From Bacteroidales bacterium UBA1715 (GTDB lineage Bacteria; Bacteroidota; Bacteroidia; Bacteroidales; UBA1715): a stretch of 60,994 nucleotides of DNA. The position numbers were made by a program, and so were the translations under genes. The stretch is from the NCBI GenBank assembly GCA_002317135.1, contig DCIX01000005.1, positions 1 through 60,994 on the forward strand. The letters run 5' to 3'. The notes beneath the pieces were generated by a model. It made no database searches, was not told the DNA's origin, and worked only from the letters and a program-made list of their open reading frames with translations. Below, piece by piece: positions 49,855 to 60,987 of the stretch (position 1 is the stretch's first letter; every line of letters begins with the position of its first letter).

Positions 49855-52800
49855 TTATTTTACAACTTTTATTGTTTTAACATTTCCATTTGTTGAAATT
49901 CTCACACTATACAAACCTTGTGACAAATGAGCTGCAGGAAGCGAAATGATTGCATTTCCGACATTTTCTGCTTCTGTTTGGATAACAACTTGTCCATTTG
50001 CGTTAAGTACTTCTACAAGGTAATTATTTTCGTTGTGAGAAGCAATTGCAACATTAATAACCGTATTGATAGTTGTCGGATAAACAACCACATCAGCCGG
50101 GAATGTAATGTCTTTCACGGCAACATCGTTTTCAACTTCTGCTATATTTGACAATGCCAATGAGAATGGTCCAGATTCAGCCTTAGTATATGCACCAGCT
50201 ACAGGTTGACCTTCCAATGTATTGTAAGCATTTTCGTTGATTTCTGATTTCAAACGGAATACAACGCGGTATTTAATGTTTTCGTCACCTTTATACTTAG
50301 GATCTGTTTCGTTCCAAATTTCGTACAAGTTACTTGCAGGAACTTTGTCAACAGTATCCATTGCAGTTGCATCAGTACCACGCAATACTAAGTATTGAGT
50401 AACGTTTTCCATTGGTTCGTATGCACACCAATTGATTGTTTGTAAGCCATTCGTTTGATATGTGATAGTAGAAATCATAGAACGATGAACTTCACTAATT
50501 GCTTCGTTTTGGCAACCATCAACAGTTACCAAACGATACTTGTATGCACGTTGTTTGTAGTTCACATCTTCATCAACAACAATACCGCTTTCGTCAAACA
50601 TTACATCATCGCCAACTTGTTCCCAGTTGTCTGTCATATCAGTTTCGCGTTCAACACGATACGAAACGGTATTCACATCTTTTGTCTTTTCCCAAGCAAT
50701 AATAATGTGATCGGTTGTTTCACTAAATGTAGCCACGCCAATTTGTTCTGGATATGGATACGTAAATGCTACCGTAACTGTATCTGAGTTCACACAAAGA
50801 TTTTCATCAGTGATTTGAGCCCAAATAGTTCTTGTTGAATCAACCAAATCGATAGTTTGTGTTGTTGCACCATTGCTCCACAAATATGTGTAACCTTCGC
50901 CAGCATTCAATGTAACGGTAGTTCCATCACAAGGTGTTTGGTCGTCGCCAAGATTGATTTTTGGCAATTCATTAACCTTAGTCAAATTGAATGTGTCAAC
51001 ACTAGCACAAAGCATTGAGTCAACAGCAAACACTGAATAAGTAGCAACTTCAGCAGGAATCATGATAGATTTAGTATCAGCACCTGTATTCCAAGAATAT
51101 GAATTGTATTCGCCTTGAGCTTCAAGTTCAAATGTTGTTCCCGCACACATTACAGAATCTTCCATCAAAGCAACAGGAACAGAAACATGTACCGTAACAC
51201 TATCGGTCAAAGTAAACATACCTTTCTTCATTGTTACAGCATATTTTGTTGTCTTTTCTGGACGAACCGAAACTGTTTGTGCAACTTCTCCTGTTGACCA
51301 ATAGTATGAATTTACACCGTCGGTCGCGTTCAATTGAGCAGCCTGACCTTGACAAATAAACAAGTCTCTGTCTTGAATACCAACAACAGTTAAATTAATA
51401 GCCAAATTAGCAGTAATTGAATATTTTTCGTCTGCAGACGTTACAGTCAAAGCTACTGGATACACGCCTGGTTTGTCGAATGAAATCATTTGTAACATTG
51501 AAGTTTGGTCAATGCCTTGAGCACCTTCAATATTCCATTCCCAAGTACAGTCGAAACTTGAGATATTTGCCATCAATACGAATACATCGCCAGGCACACC
51601 AATTTGACGCATAGTTGTGATTGTAACCGTAGGAGCACCATCCCATTTTGAGGCAAAAATGTCGTCTTTCTTGTCAACTTGATTGTCGTAAGATTCTTGA
51701 GAAATATTACGTTTGTAGTATACAACCACAGATGAAGTCAATCCTTCTTCGTCTTTTGCAACAAATGTAATCGCTTCAACACCATTCCAGAATTTATTTA
51801 ATACTGTTGGAACAGCAACACCGTCGGTAATTGTAATGGCAAGGTTTGCAGAACTTTCAGCAGACCAAACAATTGCCGAAGCAGATGTAAAGTCATCTTT
51901 TACATATTGTCGTAAATCCAAAGAAGTAAATGACATTGTATCATTTTCAATTTGATCGGCAATTTCAGCAATTACAGGGGCTTTGTTTGGTAAGGAATTC
52001 ATTACTAAAGCAATCTTTCCTGTTGTTTCTTCACCATAAATATCTGCAACAGTAACATTCAAGAAACCTAAGTCAGGTGAAAGAATATCAGTAATAGCAC
52101 TTAATCGTAATTGTTGATCAACAACTTCGTATTCTACAGTATATTCTTCTGATACTGAGAATGCAAATAGCAAGTCTTCTACAGCAGTATAATCATCTTT
52201 CGCAATATCGGCAAAGTTTACATATACGTCCTCGTCGTATTTAAGTTGAATTGTATCTGCAATGATTTCAGGTGCATGGTTCTTCACATTTTCAACAACC
52301 AAATAGAATGAACCACTTGAAACCAAACCATCGACATCAGTTACTGTTACGGTAATCTTAACTGTACCAATAAAATCGCCAGCATTTACAAGGATTTTAC
52401 CATTGTCATCAATGCTTGCAGTTACTGCTTCTTGATCGGTAACAACAGTTATACTCATTTCACCGAATGAAGTATTATCATCAGAAACATAGTCATCAAT
52501 TGGAATTATCGTATAACCAGGAGCAAGACTCTTCAACGCTGCATCTTGTGCATTTGGCATAGAGAAGCTTTCTGGGAATTTAATTTGAGGAGCATCCGAT
52601 TTATTTACAATCACAGAAACAATCTTCGTAATATTTCCAGAAGAAATCTTCAACTCTGTTGTACCGATAGCCTTAGCAACAACCACATCTTTATCCAAAG
52701 AAGCTATTGATTCATCTGCAATTTCCCAATTCAAATCGTTTGCTGCCAATGTTACAGGAGCAACTTTGCAAGTAATAGCCTTAGATGCACCTTCTTTCAA

Positions 52801-55800
52801 AACAACTTCGTCAGGAACAATGATATCTGTTATAGATTCTTGGTTTGAAGTTACATATACAACAGTTGAAGAGAATACATTATCAACTTTTGCAACCAAT
52901 GTCGCAGTACCTTCACCAACGGCAGTCAATATGTTATCAGTCAAAGAAATGATATTTTCACCAACAATGCTGAATTCAACATTTTTATTTGTTGCGTCGT
53001 CAGGTTTTACTGTTGCTTCCAAAGCCTTAGTATCACCAATAGCCATTGTGATAATGTTTGGCAATGAAATAGCCTGAACAGGAACATATTTAGTTGCAAC
53101 CGTAATTGGCACAACAACTGTCGCATTCTTATCTTTTGACGTTAATTGTAAGAATGTTTCACCTTCACTTAAACCATAAATCACAGAACCGCGAACTATT
53201 GCAATTTCAGGATTATCAATATAGCCAGTATATTTCTTATTTGTCGCAAATGAAGGATAAACCGATACACTATAATTAGTTTTATCGTCTACATACAATT
53301 CTATTTGTTTTGGTTCAACAACGATAGAATCAACCAAAACAACTTTCTTTTCTACTGTAATTGCTGTTGTTTGTTCAGACAAACAGCCTGTTGCTTTTTC
53401 GATTGCTTGGCAAGCAATAGTGTATGAACCAACGGCATTGAATGAGAATGTTGCCTCTGTGCCTTGAACGATAGATTCACCAGCTTTCCAAACAATACTG
53501 TATGAATTTGTATCGGCAACAGAAGCAGTCATTGCTATTTGTTCACCTGGTGCAAATGTTTGGTTTGCTACCGTAATTTCCAAATCTATAGGATGACCGA
53601 TTGTATTTGTAACCATTACAGGAACACTCGTACAGCCCGATTTTTCATTGTAAGCTATTACTTCAAAAACATCAGTTGATGTTGGCATTAAAGTATTGCC
53701 TTCTTGAATAGTTTGTCCATTTTGCAACCATTTAATAATGTTTCCTTCTTGTGTTTTTGCCTCAAATGCTTGCGCTTGCGAGCCATCGCAGATTTTTTGG
53801 TCATACATATTCAATGTTGGTTCTGGAACATACGAAACAGTTACCGTAAATGGAACTTTTTCACTTTCCAAATAATCAACTGTTGTATCGTAAGCAACTT
53901 GCGATACATAATATGTAGTTGTACCAACCGCATACGTATTGACAAATGGAACATTTGCTAACTGATTACCTGCATTGTCGTACCATTGTACTTTACCAAA
54001 ATCAGAAGTTGGGAAAACCATATTTTCCAATGAGATTGCAGGGGCAACAGCATTTGAAGATGGTTTCGTGTAACATACCGAAAATTCATTTGTGTTGTAA
54101 CCAGGTTTTGGAAGTTGTGGTTTCATGTCTTCTGGAAGAACAACAACTGCAACTTCTGCCAAATATGTTGTATCTGTAGTTGCAACTTTTGCAACAAGAG
54201 TTGCTTCACCAGCTTGTAAACCTTTAATAGTGAAGCAATTCATAGTTGTAGAAACAGCTGTTTCAACTTGAACAATTGAATTGTCGCTTGCATATACAAT
54301 TGGAGAAGTAGTTGCATCAAAAGAAGAACCTAATGTATAACATACACTTGTTGCTTCATTTACCTTAACCTTATAAACATCCTCAGAGAAAGCAATTGAA
54401 TAATCTTTTTCCTTCTCTTTACCTTTAACATTTACCGTAACACTACCAATTTCTTTTTCTTGATAGTAAGCAGTCATGATTACTGTTGCAGTAGTATCAA
54501 GAGGGAAGATATATGCTTCGCCAATTGATGTACGTTTTAGATCAACAACATTTTCTGCTGAAGCTTTCCAAGTTACCTCTTCTGAAACTATATCGGCAAA
54601 CTCAGTACCTGAAGCTGTTGGCAACTGATAAGCATACAAATATGCTTGTTCACTTGCACCATAAGAAGATGGCATACCATAATGCAACGTAATATTATTA
54701 GATGCGATGGCAGTTCCATCACTTAAGTGAGCACCAGCCATAACCATATAATCCTCTTGTTGTGATATATATAATGTGGCTTCCATATTCTCACCTTTAA
54801 TGACAATTACGCCGGCATCATTCAATTTGATTGTATTACCCGACAACGTAATTGCAGAAGATTCACCTACATAAGGTGCAACTTCCCATTTTGCATCGGC
54901 AGGAACGTCATTTCCAAATATGTCTTGAATAGTTATTTCACCTTGACTAAGAAGGACAACTTTTTCAATTCTAACAATTTCACCCAAAACGGTAACAAGT
55001 TGCGAAGCAACAAGTTCTTCTCCATCATACACCGAAACTGTTGCCGTACCTTGAGCAAGAGCAACAAATTTGTATGAATTGTCTTCTTGAACAATATTTA
55101 AAACATTTGGATTATCAGAAACATATTTTGCAGTTGTTACATCAATCAATTCCTTTGAACTTCCTGATTCAACTAGTTTTGATAGAGACAAATAGCCTTC
55201 TGTTCCAACCGCAATACCTTTTTCGTCACCAACACCAGAGAAACTATAATTATTCTTATCTACTACAAATACTTGGAAGAAGCTTACTAAACCTATTGAG
55301 TTATAGAATGCTGCACGTCCATAACCACATTTAGTAGGAACTACCATACCATTTTCAATATTGAAACAATTGTCTCCTAATAATTGGCAGATATATTGAT
55401 CACTCGTTTCAGGTTCCATGCAATTGCCAGAGAAAGGATCACATACAGTATATTCCGGCATATCTACAGCCTCACCTTTTTGGTTGTATGCTTGTATTTT
55501 TTGACCTTCGGAACCTAGTGTTAAATACATATCAGCAATATGATACTCATTGCCATTGAAAATTGCATCTAATTCAAATTCTTCATAGAATTCATATTTA
55601 CCTTCTGTTCCAGCTAAAGTAAGGATACCAACACCGCCAACATTACCTTCTGCCCAGACTTTTACAACATCATTGTCAAAATCAGTTTCCATATCAAAAC
55701 GAACTGCACTTGGACCTTGATCTTGTTTTGCTTCGATAAATGAAGAACTAAATCCAATCTTTTGACCTTTCGAATTATATAAAGAGATTGTAACCGTATC

Positions 55801-58800
55801 TTGATTTACAACGATTTGTGGTCTTTCTGGGTTAATATAGTATGAACGTTCTGTAACTGTTAATGGAACAGTAGCAACAACTTCATCCCTAACGGATATC
55901 ACGACATCAGCATAACCAGCATTTTCAGCAGTTATGACACCTTCTTCTATAGACGCAACAACTGTTCCCTCTGGCGAAACATTTGTAAGTTCCCAAACAA
56001 CATCGTTTACAGAAAGAAGTTCGCCGTCGGCATACACTTCCAATTCTTCAGAATCACCTACTGTCAAAGCAAGTTTCTCAGAAGAAACAGTATAGACTGT
56101 TTTATTATTAACTGTGATTTCAATTTCTTCTTTTGCAGAACAACCTGTCTCTATATTTTCAGCTAATACAACAAGTGTGTATGAACCAGCTTCTCCAAAA
56201 GCAATAAACTTACTTTCTGTCGCAATCTCTGCTGGTTCTGATTCTGCAGCACTGATTCTTGCATTTGAACAAGTCCAAGTAAATGTTGAACCTTCAGGAG
56301 CATAAGCTGTTGCCAACAAAGAATCTGGCAATGTCACTTCTTCGTCTACACTAATTTCCACATACATATCAGAAAGAGCAACTTTCACAATTTGTGGATC
56401 ACTGTAACAAGTTCCATCTGTAGCCCACACATTCCAAGTTGATTGTTCTACACCATTAACTATATATGAACTCGTAACCGTAGCACCTGTTTTATAAACT
56501 GCTGTATCAGCAATATCGTTTGTTTCAATATAATCATATACAGTTGACCAAAGAACTGTATTTTCTGATTTTGCAGTCAGTACGACAGACTCTTCAGGAG
56601 TACAAACAATAACTTCTTCTGCAACTTCAGGAGCAGCAACTTCAACAACCTTTACTGTAAATCTTGTTGGATCACTATCCAGAGTTGATTCATTTAATGC
56701 CACATTTTGAAGTATATATGTATATGTTCCTGCTGCAATTGTATCTGCCAAAACAGGAGCTTCAGCATAAACTTTGTCTGAATTAGATAAAGTCCATTGT
56801 AAATTCGATATAGAAGAAGGATCTACATAATCATACAATGAATAACCATTTTCTGTGATAGTGTTTTTACATACTGTTATTAGACTATCCGTAACAATTG
56901 GTTTTTCTAATTTTGGTTGGGCATGTACGATAATCGTTCTTGTTTCAGTTGTAGTACAACCTTCGAATGAAACAACACATTTTACCGTGTATTCACCAGA
57001 TTTCTTAAATGAAACTTCAACCCTGTCAGATTCTTTGTCTTTTACATCACCTTCTTCTGACTCGCTTGCATCAGATATGTTCTTTATGTCAGCATCCTCG
57101 CAAGACCATTCATAAGTCATATTCACTTCAGAACCAAAAGCTTCTGCTGTCAATACATTTGGCAATGTTACTTCTTCTTCAGAAAATTCTATATATACTG
57201 TAGGTTTTATGATTTGGAATGTAGCTGTTTGATAATCGAAAACACATTCTTCATGATATGCAAAAGCATTCGCATTTACTATTGCATAGCTATCAATTGT
57301 TGAATCCGATGGCATAAACTTAGAACCTCTTGCAAGAATAAGTGTTGTATCTGTATAATCAAGAGCCCATTCATTATTAAAACGCATCCAAATAACGTTT
57401 TCACTTTTTGCAACGAATTCTTTAATTTCAGAGAATGAGCATATTCTCTGATTTGTATTTTCAACAATAGGAATTTCGTTATCAATTATTGTTACTTTCA
57501 CCGCAGCCTTTTCACTCTCTAATGCAGAATTGTCATCAGAGACACAACTTACATAATATGTATATGCTTTGGCTTCGCTTGTTTGTGTAAGAACAGGAAC
57601 GTTAGTCAATACTGCACCGCTTTCGTCATACCATTTCAATGAACCTGAGTCATTCGTGTTCTTTACAAAATCAGCAAATGGAAGACCATTTTCGGTAAGT
57701 GTTGTCTTACATATTGTTTTCTCTTCTGTTTGTGGAGCCAACATTTTTGGTTGAGCGTTTACGGTAATCTCTACCTCCGATTTCGCTGAACAACCTGTTT
57801 CTTTATTTTCACCCACAATAGTTATTACATACGAACCTGCTTCCGTAAACGTAGCTGATTTCTTTTCTCTATAGGAATCCTCTAGAGCAGGTTCCTGTTC
57901 TAATTGTTCTTTTACTTCCTCAAAAGTAACATCTTTACCACTCCAAGTAAGTATTACATCTGGAAGCGTATATGCTGTGATTACAGCCTTATTTGGTAAT
58001 GTAATCTCCTCAGATTCTACATCAATTTCTATGTACATTTGATGTTCTTCAACAGCAAATTCTGCGACGATTTCATCGCCTTCCAACACATTATATACAC
58101 CTGCGCCCACAGTAACAGTTGCTTTGTTTTTGTCTGTTGCATCTACCACTACCGAATATGTTTGTTTGTCACCATCTATTACAGAAACAGACTCAGTATT
58201 GATTGCAGCAAGTGCAGAAATTTCAATTGTTGCATTTGCTTCCGGACAAACCATTGTTTTTTCTACAACAGAATAGACATTCTTTATTGCAAAACTAAAT
58301 GATACCGTATCACTACTTGTATATTTTACTGCCGAAGCAGTTGGAATACAAGCAACATAATATGTATATGTACCAGCCGTAGTTGGAAGCGATTGAGGTG
58401 CTTCAATAGAAATATATTTGTTTTCTTCTCTTATAAACCATTTTATTTCGGAAGTACCTTCATCATTACCATTTCCAATCAAATCAGAAAATTTAAAATC
58501 AGCAGAAGAATTGATTTCTGCAACTTCTGCCAAAGTGTAAGTTTCTTTTACATCTTCGGTAATTGGAGCCTCTAATTTTGTTTTCTCTAATACATTAATT
58601 ATAACAGAATCTTGAGCGAAACAATCAGTTGTAGCCAATGAAGTTTTCACATTCAATTTATATTGACCTGCAGAATTAAATGTGAGTTGTTTTACTTCCA
58701 CACCTGCTTCTAAATCAGCATTTTCTACTGTAGTAATTTCAGCCTCTGCACAAATCCATTCTGTAGTACAATCTTCTAAATATCCATTAAAATTTCGAGC

Positions 58801-60987
58801 AGTTACTTCAATTGGTTCCGATACATACACATCTTCAGGAATCTGATCAAGCATTACATACATTTCGTATTGACTTACAAAATGGAATGCCAAAGAAACG
58901 GAATCACTTGGAAGCATAAGAGCATTATTGTTGACCACATACTGTGCCCAATAAGTAACACTACCGATTTGATTTTTTGAAATTTCCGACCCTTCTAAAT
59001 ATTCGCCTAAGCCTTGTGAATTATACCATCGTAAATGAATATCTTCATTAGCAGTTTCTTGTACATACGAATTTAGGTCTATAATATCATCTTCTAAAAC
59101 ACCTTCCAAACAGATATTCACGGTATTTTGTTTTAATACCGGCGTTTCTTTTATTTTATCCTTTGTAATAATAACTATAGAAGCCCAATCATAGCAAGCT
59201 AAGTCAGTAGTTTTCCATGTTATGCTATGGCTATTCTGCCCTATTTCATCAACAGTTATAGAGAAACGAGCAACCGTTTTCCCTTCAATCATTTCTGCCG
59301 CAGGAACCTCTACAGCAGTAGCACCATCTATTTCAATTATCATATTTTCCTGCATACCAAGAACGGTAATTTCAGCTGGTTCTGAAACAAATGTTACCAC
59401 TGGAGATTTATATTCAACTTTACAAGGAGCTACTACTGTAAGCTTTCCTGCAAAAGAAACCTCTTCCCAAAATGGGTTATATATACCATATTTATATTCT
59501 CCTGGAGCAAGGTCAGAAGTTTCTAGCGTGAACTCAAATTCCTTGCTTGAACTTGCCTTCAATTCGTTTGTAACATCTTGTTCTATCAAAAAAGTAGATT
59601 CATCTCCATCTTTGGCAACAAAGAACGTATAGCTAAATTCCGAATACGAACCGAATATTTCGCTCATAGATTGACTAAACTCAAAAGTACCTGTTTTTGA
59701 TTCACCTTGATTGACAACAATGTCATCATAATTCACATAGGCACCCATACTTTGAACATCGTCTCTATAAATAGAGATTTTTATAGATTTAGTTGAACTA
59801 CACTCTTTCACATTATCAGTTACCCTACAAAATACTGTATGAGTACCAAGTTGTGAACCGACCAAATACGCATCAAAGTCATAATTACTTCCTTGCGTAT
59901 AAGAATCCCAAGTAATAGACTCATCGGAAAACCATTCAAAACTATAGTTTGCTTTAACTGCCTCATCATAAAAATCAAGATTTCCCACAGAACATCTCAC
60001 ATTCAACAAGTCATCTTTTTTACGAGACAAACCTGTTTCCTCATCACCGATATGCAAATCCATGCATTCTGTAGATTCTACCGTTAAATTTGCACTAAAA
60101 GATTCTCCTCCGCCCAAATTTAAACTAGCACCAGAAATTCTTAAACCATACGTATAAGAACCTGCACTTAACTCTGGAAAAGTTAAAGTCACAAATTTAC
60201 CACTTATATCTACATTACTCAAAACTGTCGTATCTCCTGCCTTTTGCACAAAGAATTCTCGCTTTTCAGCTACATTATAACAATCACTGAAACTACTATT
60301 AAATTCTATTGTAGTTGTGGCAGTTTCTCCTTCCGCAACTATAAGATCTTCGTAATTATAATAAACATTGGAAAGTACATTACATTTATGACGATAAATA
60401 GTTACCGCTATATCACTAGTTACAGAGCACCCATCGGTATTTGTAGCAATACCAGAAATAATGTGTTCTCCAATAGTTGAAAATTCAATTGGACCATATC
60501 TCCCCGTTATATTACCCACAGTTGCAAACTCATCAGAAGTCCAATAATATGTGTAATTTGATTCATAAGTATCTGGATTAATATTACCAAAAACAGTTAT
60601 TGGCTCATTAATCTGTCCTATAGCCCCATTGCCTGCAATAGAAAGATAAAAGCCATGTACTTCCGAAACCGAAACAGTAAGACTCTCCCCATCAATGCCA
60701 TTTGTACTAAATACACAGTCATATACACCAGCATTAGTTGCATAACCAGAAATAATTCCCGACTTATAGGAAATAACAAAATCTTGATCATCACCTGTGT
60801 ACCGTATGTCGTCTGGTAATGTTACACCTGTTGTTCCTTCAGGTGAAACAAGCTCATATTCAAACGATGAACCTTGACAAGCAACAATCTTCATTTCATC
60901 CATAGTGGAATATACAAGTTGCTTTGTTTGAGCCATACCGGCAAGACCAACAAACATTGTTGTGAGAAGTAGTAGAAATCTCTTCAT
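49855..60987 (-). CDS. Giant (3710 aa) multidomain T9SS type A adhesin
   Basis: Signal peptide MKRFLLLLTTMFVGLAGMAQ. After N-terminal PKD/Ig-like domains, a composite block of 190-280 residues recurs at about residues 611, 803, 1083, 1360 and 2293, each with a W-Y/W-x-x-x-G core, a TYTYYV-type strand and, in most, a PKD-like unit such as GSTFTWTCSNARIS. Big_2-type Ig domains follow (IVVEPKQIELYVDDKTNYSV near 2555; AISLPNIITMAIGDTKALEA near 2640; near 2720), then two cadherin-like units (NHAPEI near 2903, NKAPVI near 3001), a PKD domain near 3165, three W-S/N-T/N-G repeats (YYWSTGEVAQT, YSWNTGADTKS, YLWSNGATTQT), and a type A sorting domain (EVLNANGQVVIQTE, LSQGLYSVRISTNGNVKTIK). A cell-surface adhesin or stalk; ligand unknown. 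The promoter lies beyond the right edge. Confidence 0.93.
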   Translation of the reverse strand: MKRFLLLLTTMFVGLAGMAQTKQLVYSTMDEMKIVACQGSSFEYELVSPEGTTGVTLPDDIRYTGDDQDFVISYKSGIISGYATNAGVYDCVFSTNGIDGESLTVSVSEVHGFYLSIAGNGAIGQINEPITVFGNINPDTYESNYTYYWTSDEFATVGNITGRYGPIEFSTIGEHIISGIATNTDGCSVTSDIAVTIYRHKCNVLSNVYYNYEDLIVAEGETATTTIEFNSSFSDCYNVAEKREFFVQKAGDTTVLSNVDISGKFVTLTFPELSAGSYTYGLRISGASLNLGGGESFSANLTVESTECMDLHIGDEETGLSRKKDDLLNVRCSVGNLDFYDEAVKANYSFEWFSDESITWDSYTQGSNYDFDAYLVGSQLGTHTVFCRVTDNVKECSSTKSIKISIYRDDVQSMGAYVNYDDIVVNQGESKTGTFEFSQSMSEIFGSYSEFSYTFFVAKDGDESTFLIEQDVTNELKASSSKEFEFTLETSDLAPGEYKYGIYNPFWEEVSFAGKLTVVAPCKVEYKSPVVTFVSEPAEITVLGMQENMIIEIDGATAVEVPAAEMIEGKTVARFSITVDEIGQNSHSITWKTTDLACYDWASIVIITKDKIKETPVLKQNTVNICLEGVLEDDIIDLNSYVQETANEDIHLRWYNSQGLGEYLEGSEISKNQIGSVTYWAQYVVNNNALMLPSDSVSLAFHFVSQYEMYVMLDQIPEDVYVSEPIEVTARNFNGYLEDCTTEWICAEAEITTVENADLEAGVEVKQLTFNSAGQYKLNVKTSLATTDCFAQDSVIINVLEKTKLEAPITEDVKETYTLAEVAEINSSADFKFSDLIGNGNDEGTSEIKWFIREENKYISIEAPQSLPTTAGTYTYYVACIPTASAVKYTSSDTVSFSFAIKNVYSVVEKTMVCPEANATIEISALAAINTESVSVIDGDKQTYSVVVDATDKNKATVTVGAGVYNVLEGDEIVAEFAVEEHQMYIEIDVESEEITLPNKAVITAYTLPDVILTWSGKDVTFEEVKEQLEQEPALEDSYREKKSATFTEAGSYVITIVGENKETGCSAKSEVEITVNAQPKMLAPQTEEKTICKTTLTENGLPFADFVKNTNDSGSLKWYDESGAVLTNVPVLTQTSEAKAYTYYVSCVSDDNSALESEKAAVKVTIIDNEIPIVENTNQRICSFSEIKEFVAKSENVIWMRFNNEWALDYTDTTLILARGSKFMPSDSTIDSYAIVNANAFAYHEECVFDYQTATFQIIKPTVYIEFSEEEVTLPNVLTAEAFGSEVNMTYEWSCEDADIKNISDASESEEGDVKDKESDRVEVSFKKSGEYTVKCVVSFEGCTTTETRTIIVHAQPKLEKPIVTDSLITVCKNTITENGYSLYDYVDPSSISNLQWTLSNSDKVYAEAPVLADTIAAGTYTYILQNVALNESTLDSDPTRFTVKVVEVAAPEVAEEVIVCTPEESVVLTAKSENTVLWSTVYDYIETNDIADTAVYKTGATVTSSYIVNGVEQSTWNVWATDGTCYSDPQIVKVALSDMYVEISVDEEVTLPDSLLATAYAPEGSTFTWTCSNARISAAESEPAEIATESKFIAFGEAGSYTLVVLAENIETGCSAKEEIEITVNNKTVYTVSSEKLALTVGDSEELEVYADGELLSVNDVVWELTNVSPEGTVVASIEEGVITAENAGYADVVISVRDEVVATVPLTVTERSYYINPERPQIVVNQDTVTISLYNSKGQKIGFSSSFIEAKQDQGPSAVRFDMETDFDNDVVKVWAEGNVGGVGILTLAGTEGKYEFYEEFELDAIFNGNEYHIADMYLTLGSEGQKIQAYNQKGEAVDMPEYTVCDPFSGNCMEPETSDQYICQLLGDNCFNIENGMVVPTKCGYGRAAFYNSIGLVSFFQVFVVDKNNYSFSGVGDEKGIAVGTEGYLSLSKLVESGSSKELIDVTTAKYVSDNPNVLNIVQEDNSYKFVALAQGTATVSVYDGEELVASQLVTVLGEIVRIEKVVLLSQGEITIQDIFGNDVPADAKWEVAPYVGESSAITLSGNTIKLNDAGVIVIKGENMEATLYISQQEDYMVMAGAHLSDGTAIASNNITLHYGMPSSYGASEQAYLYAYQLPTASGTEFADIVSEEVTWKASAENVVDLKRTSIGEAYIFPLDTTATVIMTAYYQEKEIGSVTVNVKGKEKEKDYSIAFSEDVYKVKVNEATSVCYTLGSSFDATTSPIVYASDNSIVQVETAVSTTMNCFTIKGLQAGEATLVAKVATTDTTYLAEVAVVVLPEDMKPQLPKPGYNTNEFSVCYTKPSSNAVAPAISLENMVFPTSDFGKVQWYDNAGNQLANVPFVNTYAVGTTTYYVSQVAYDTTVDYLESEKVPFTVTVSYVPEPTLNMYDQKICDGSQAQAFEAKTQEGNIIKWLQNGQTIQEGNTLMPTSTDVFEVIAYNEKSGCTSVPVMVTNTIGHPIDLEITVANQTFAPGEQIAMTASVADTNSYSIVWKAGESIVQGTEATFSFNAVGSYTIACQAIEKATGCLSEQTTAITVEKKVVLVDSIVVEPKQIELYVDDKTNYSVSVYPSFATNKKYTGYIDNPEIAIVRGSVIYGLSEGETFLQLTSKDKNATVVVPITVATKYVPVQAISLPNIITMAIGDTKALEATVKPDDATNKNVEFSIVGENIISLTDNILTAVGEGTATLVAKVDNVFSSTVVYVTSNQESITDIIVPDEVVLKEGASKAITCKVAPVTLAANDLNWEIADESIASLDKDVVVAKAIGTTELKISSGNITKIVSVIVNKSDAPQIKFPESFSMPNAQDAALKSLAPGYTIIPIDDYVSDDNTSFGEMSITVVTDQEAVTASIDDNGKILVNAGDFIGTVKITVTVTDVDGLVSSGSFYLVVENVKNHAPEIIADTIQLKYDEDVYVNFADIAKDDYTAVEDLLFAFSVSEEYTVEYEVVDQQLRLSAITDILSPDLGFLNVTVADIYGEETTGKIALVMNSLPNKAPVIAEIADQIENDTMSFTSLDLRQYVKDDFTSASAIVWSAESSANLAITITDGVAVPTVLNKFWNGVEAITFVAKDEEGLTSSVVVYYKRNISQESYDNQVDKKDDIFASKWDGAPTVTITTMRQIGVPGDVFVLMANISSFDCTWEWNIEGAQGIDQTSMLQMISFDKPGVYPVALTVTSADEKYSITANLAINLTVVGIQDRDLFICQGQAAQLNATDGVNSYYWSTGEVAQTVSVRPEKTTKYAVTMKKGMFTLTDSVTVHVSVPVALMEDSVMCAGTTFELEAQGEYNSYSWNTGADTKSIMIPAEVATYSVFAVDSMLCASVDTFNLTKVNELPKINLGDDQTPCDGTTVTLNAGEGYTYLWSNGATTQTIDLVDSTRTIWAQITDENLCVNSDTVTVAFTYPYPEQIGVATFSETTDHIIIAWEKTKDVNTVSYRVERETDMTDNWEQVGDDVMFDESGIVVDEDVNYKQRAYKYRLVTVDGCQNEAISEVHRSMISTITYQTNGLQTINWCAYEPMENVTQYLVLRGTDATAMDTVDKVPASNLYEIWNETDPKYKGDENIKYRVVFRLKSEINENAYNTLEGQPVAGAYTKAESGPFSLALSNIAEVENDVAVKDITFPADVVVYPTTINTVINVAIASHNENNYLVEVLNANGQVVIQTEAENVGNAIISLPAAHLSQGLYSVRISTNGNVKTIKVVK

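Noticed and set aside
50455..50787. Cys/His/Asn-rich plus-strand frame inside the 3710-aa adhesin
   Set aside because: The odd composition comes from reading Thr/Val/Asn-rich coding sequence on the opposite strand.
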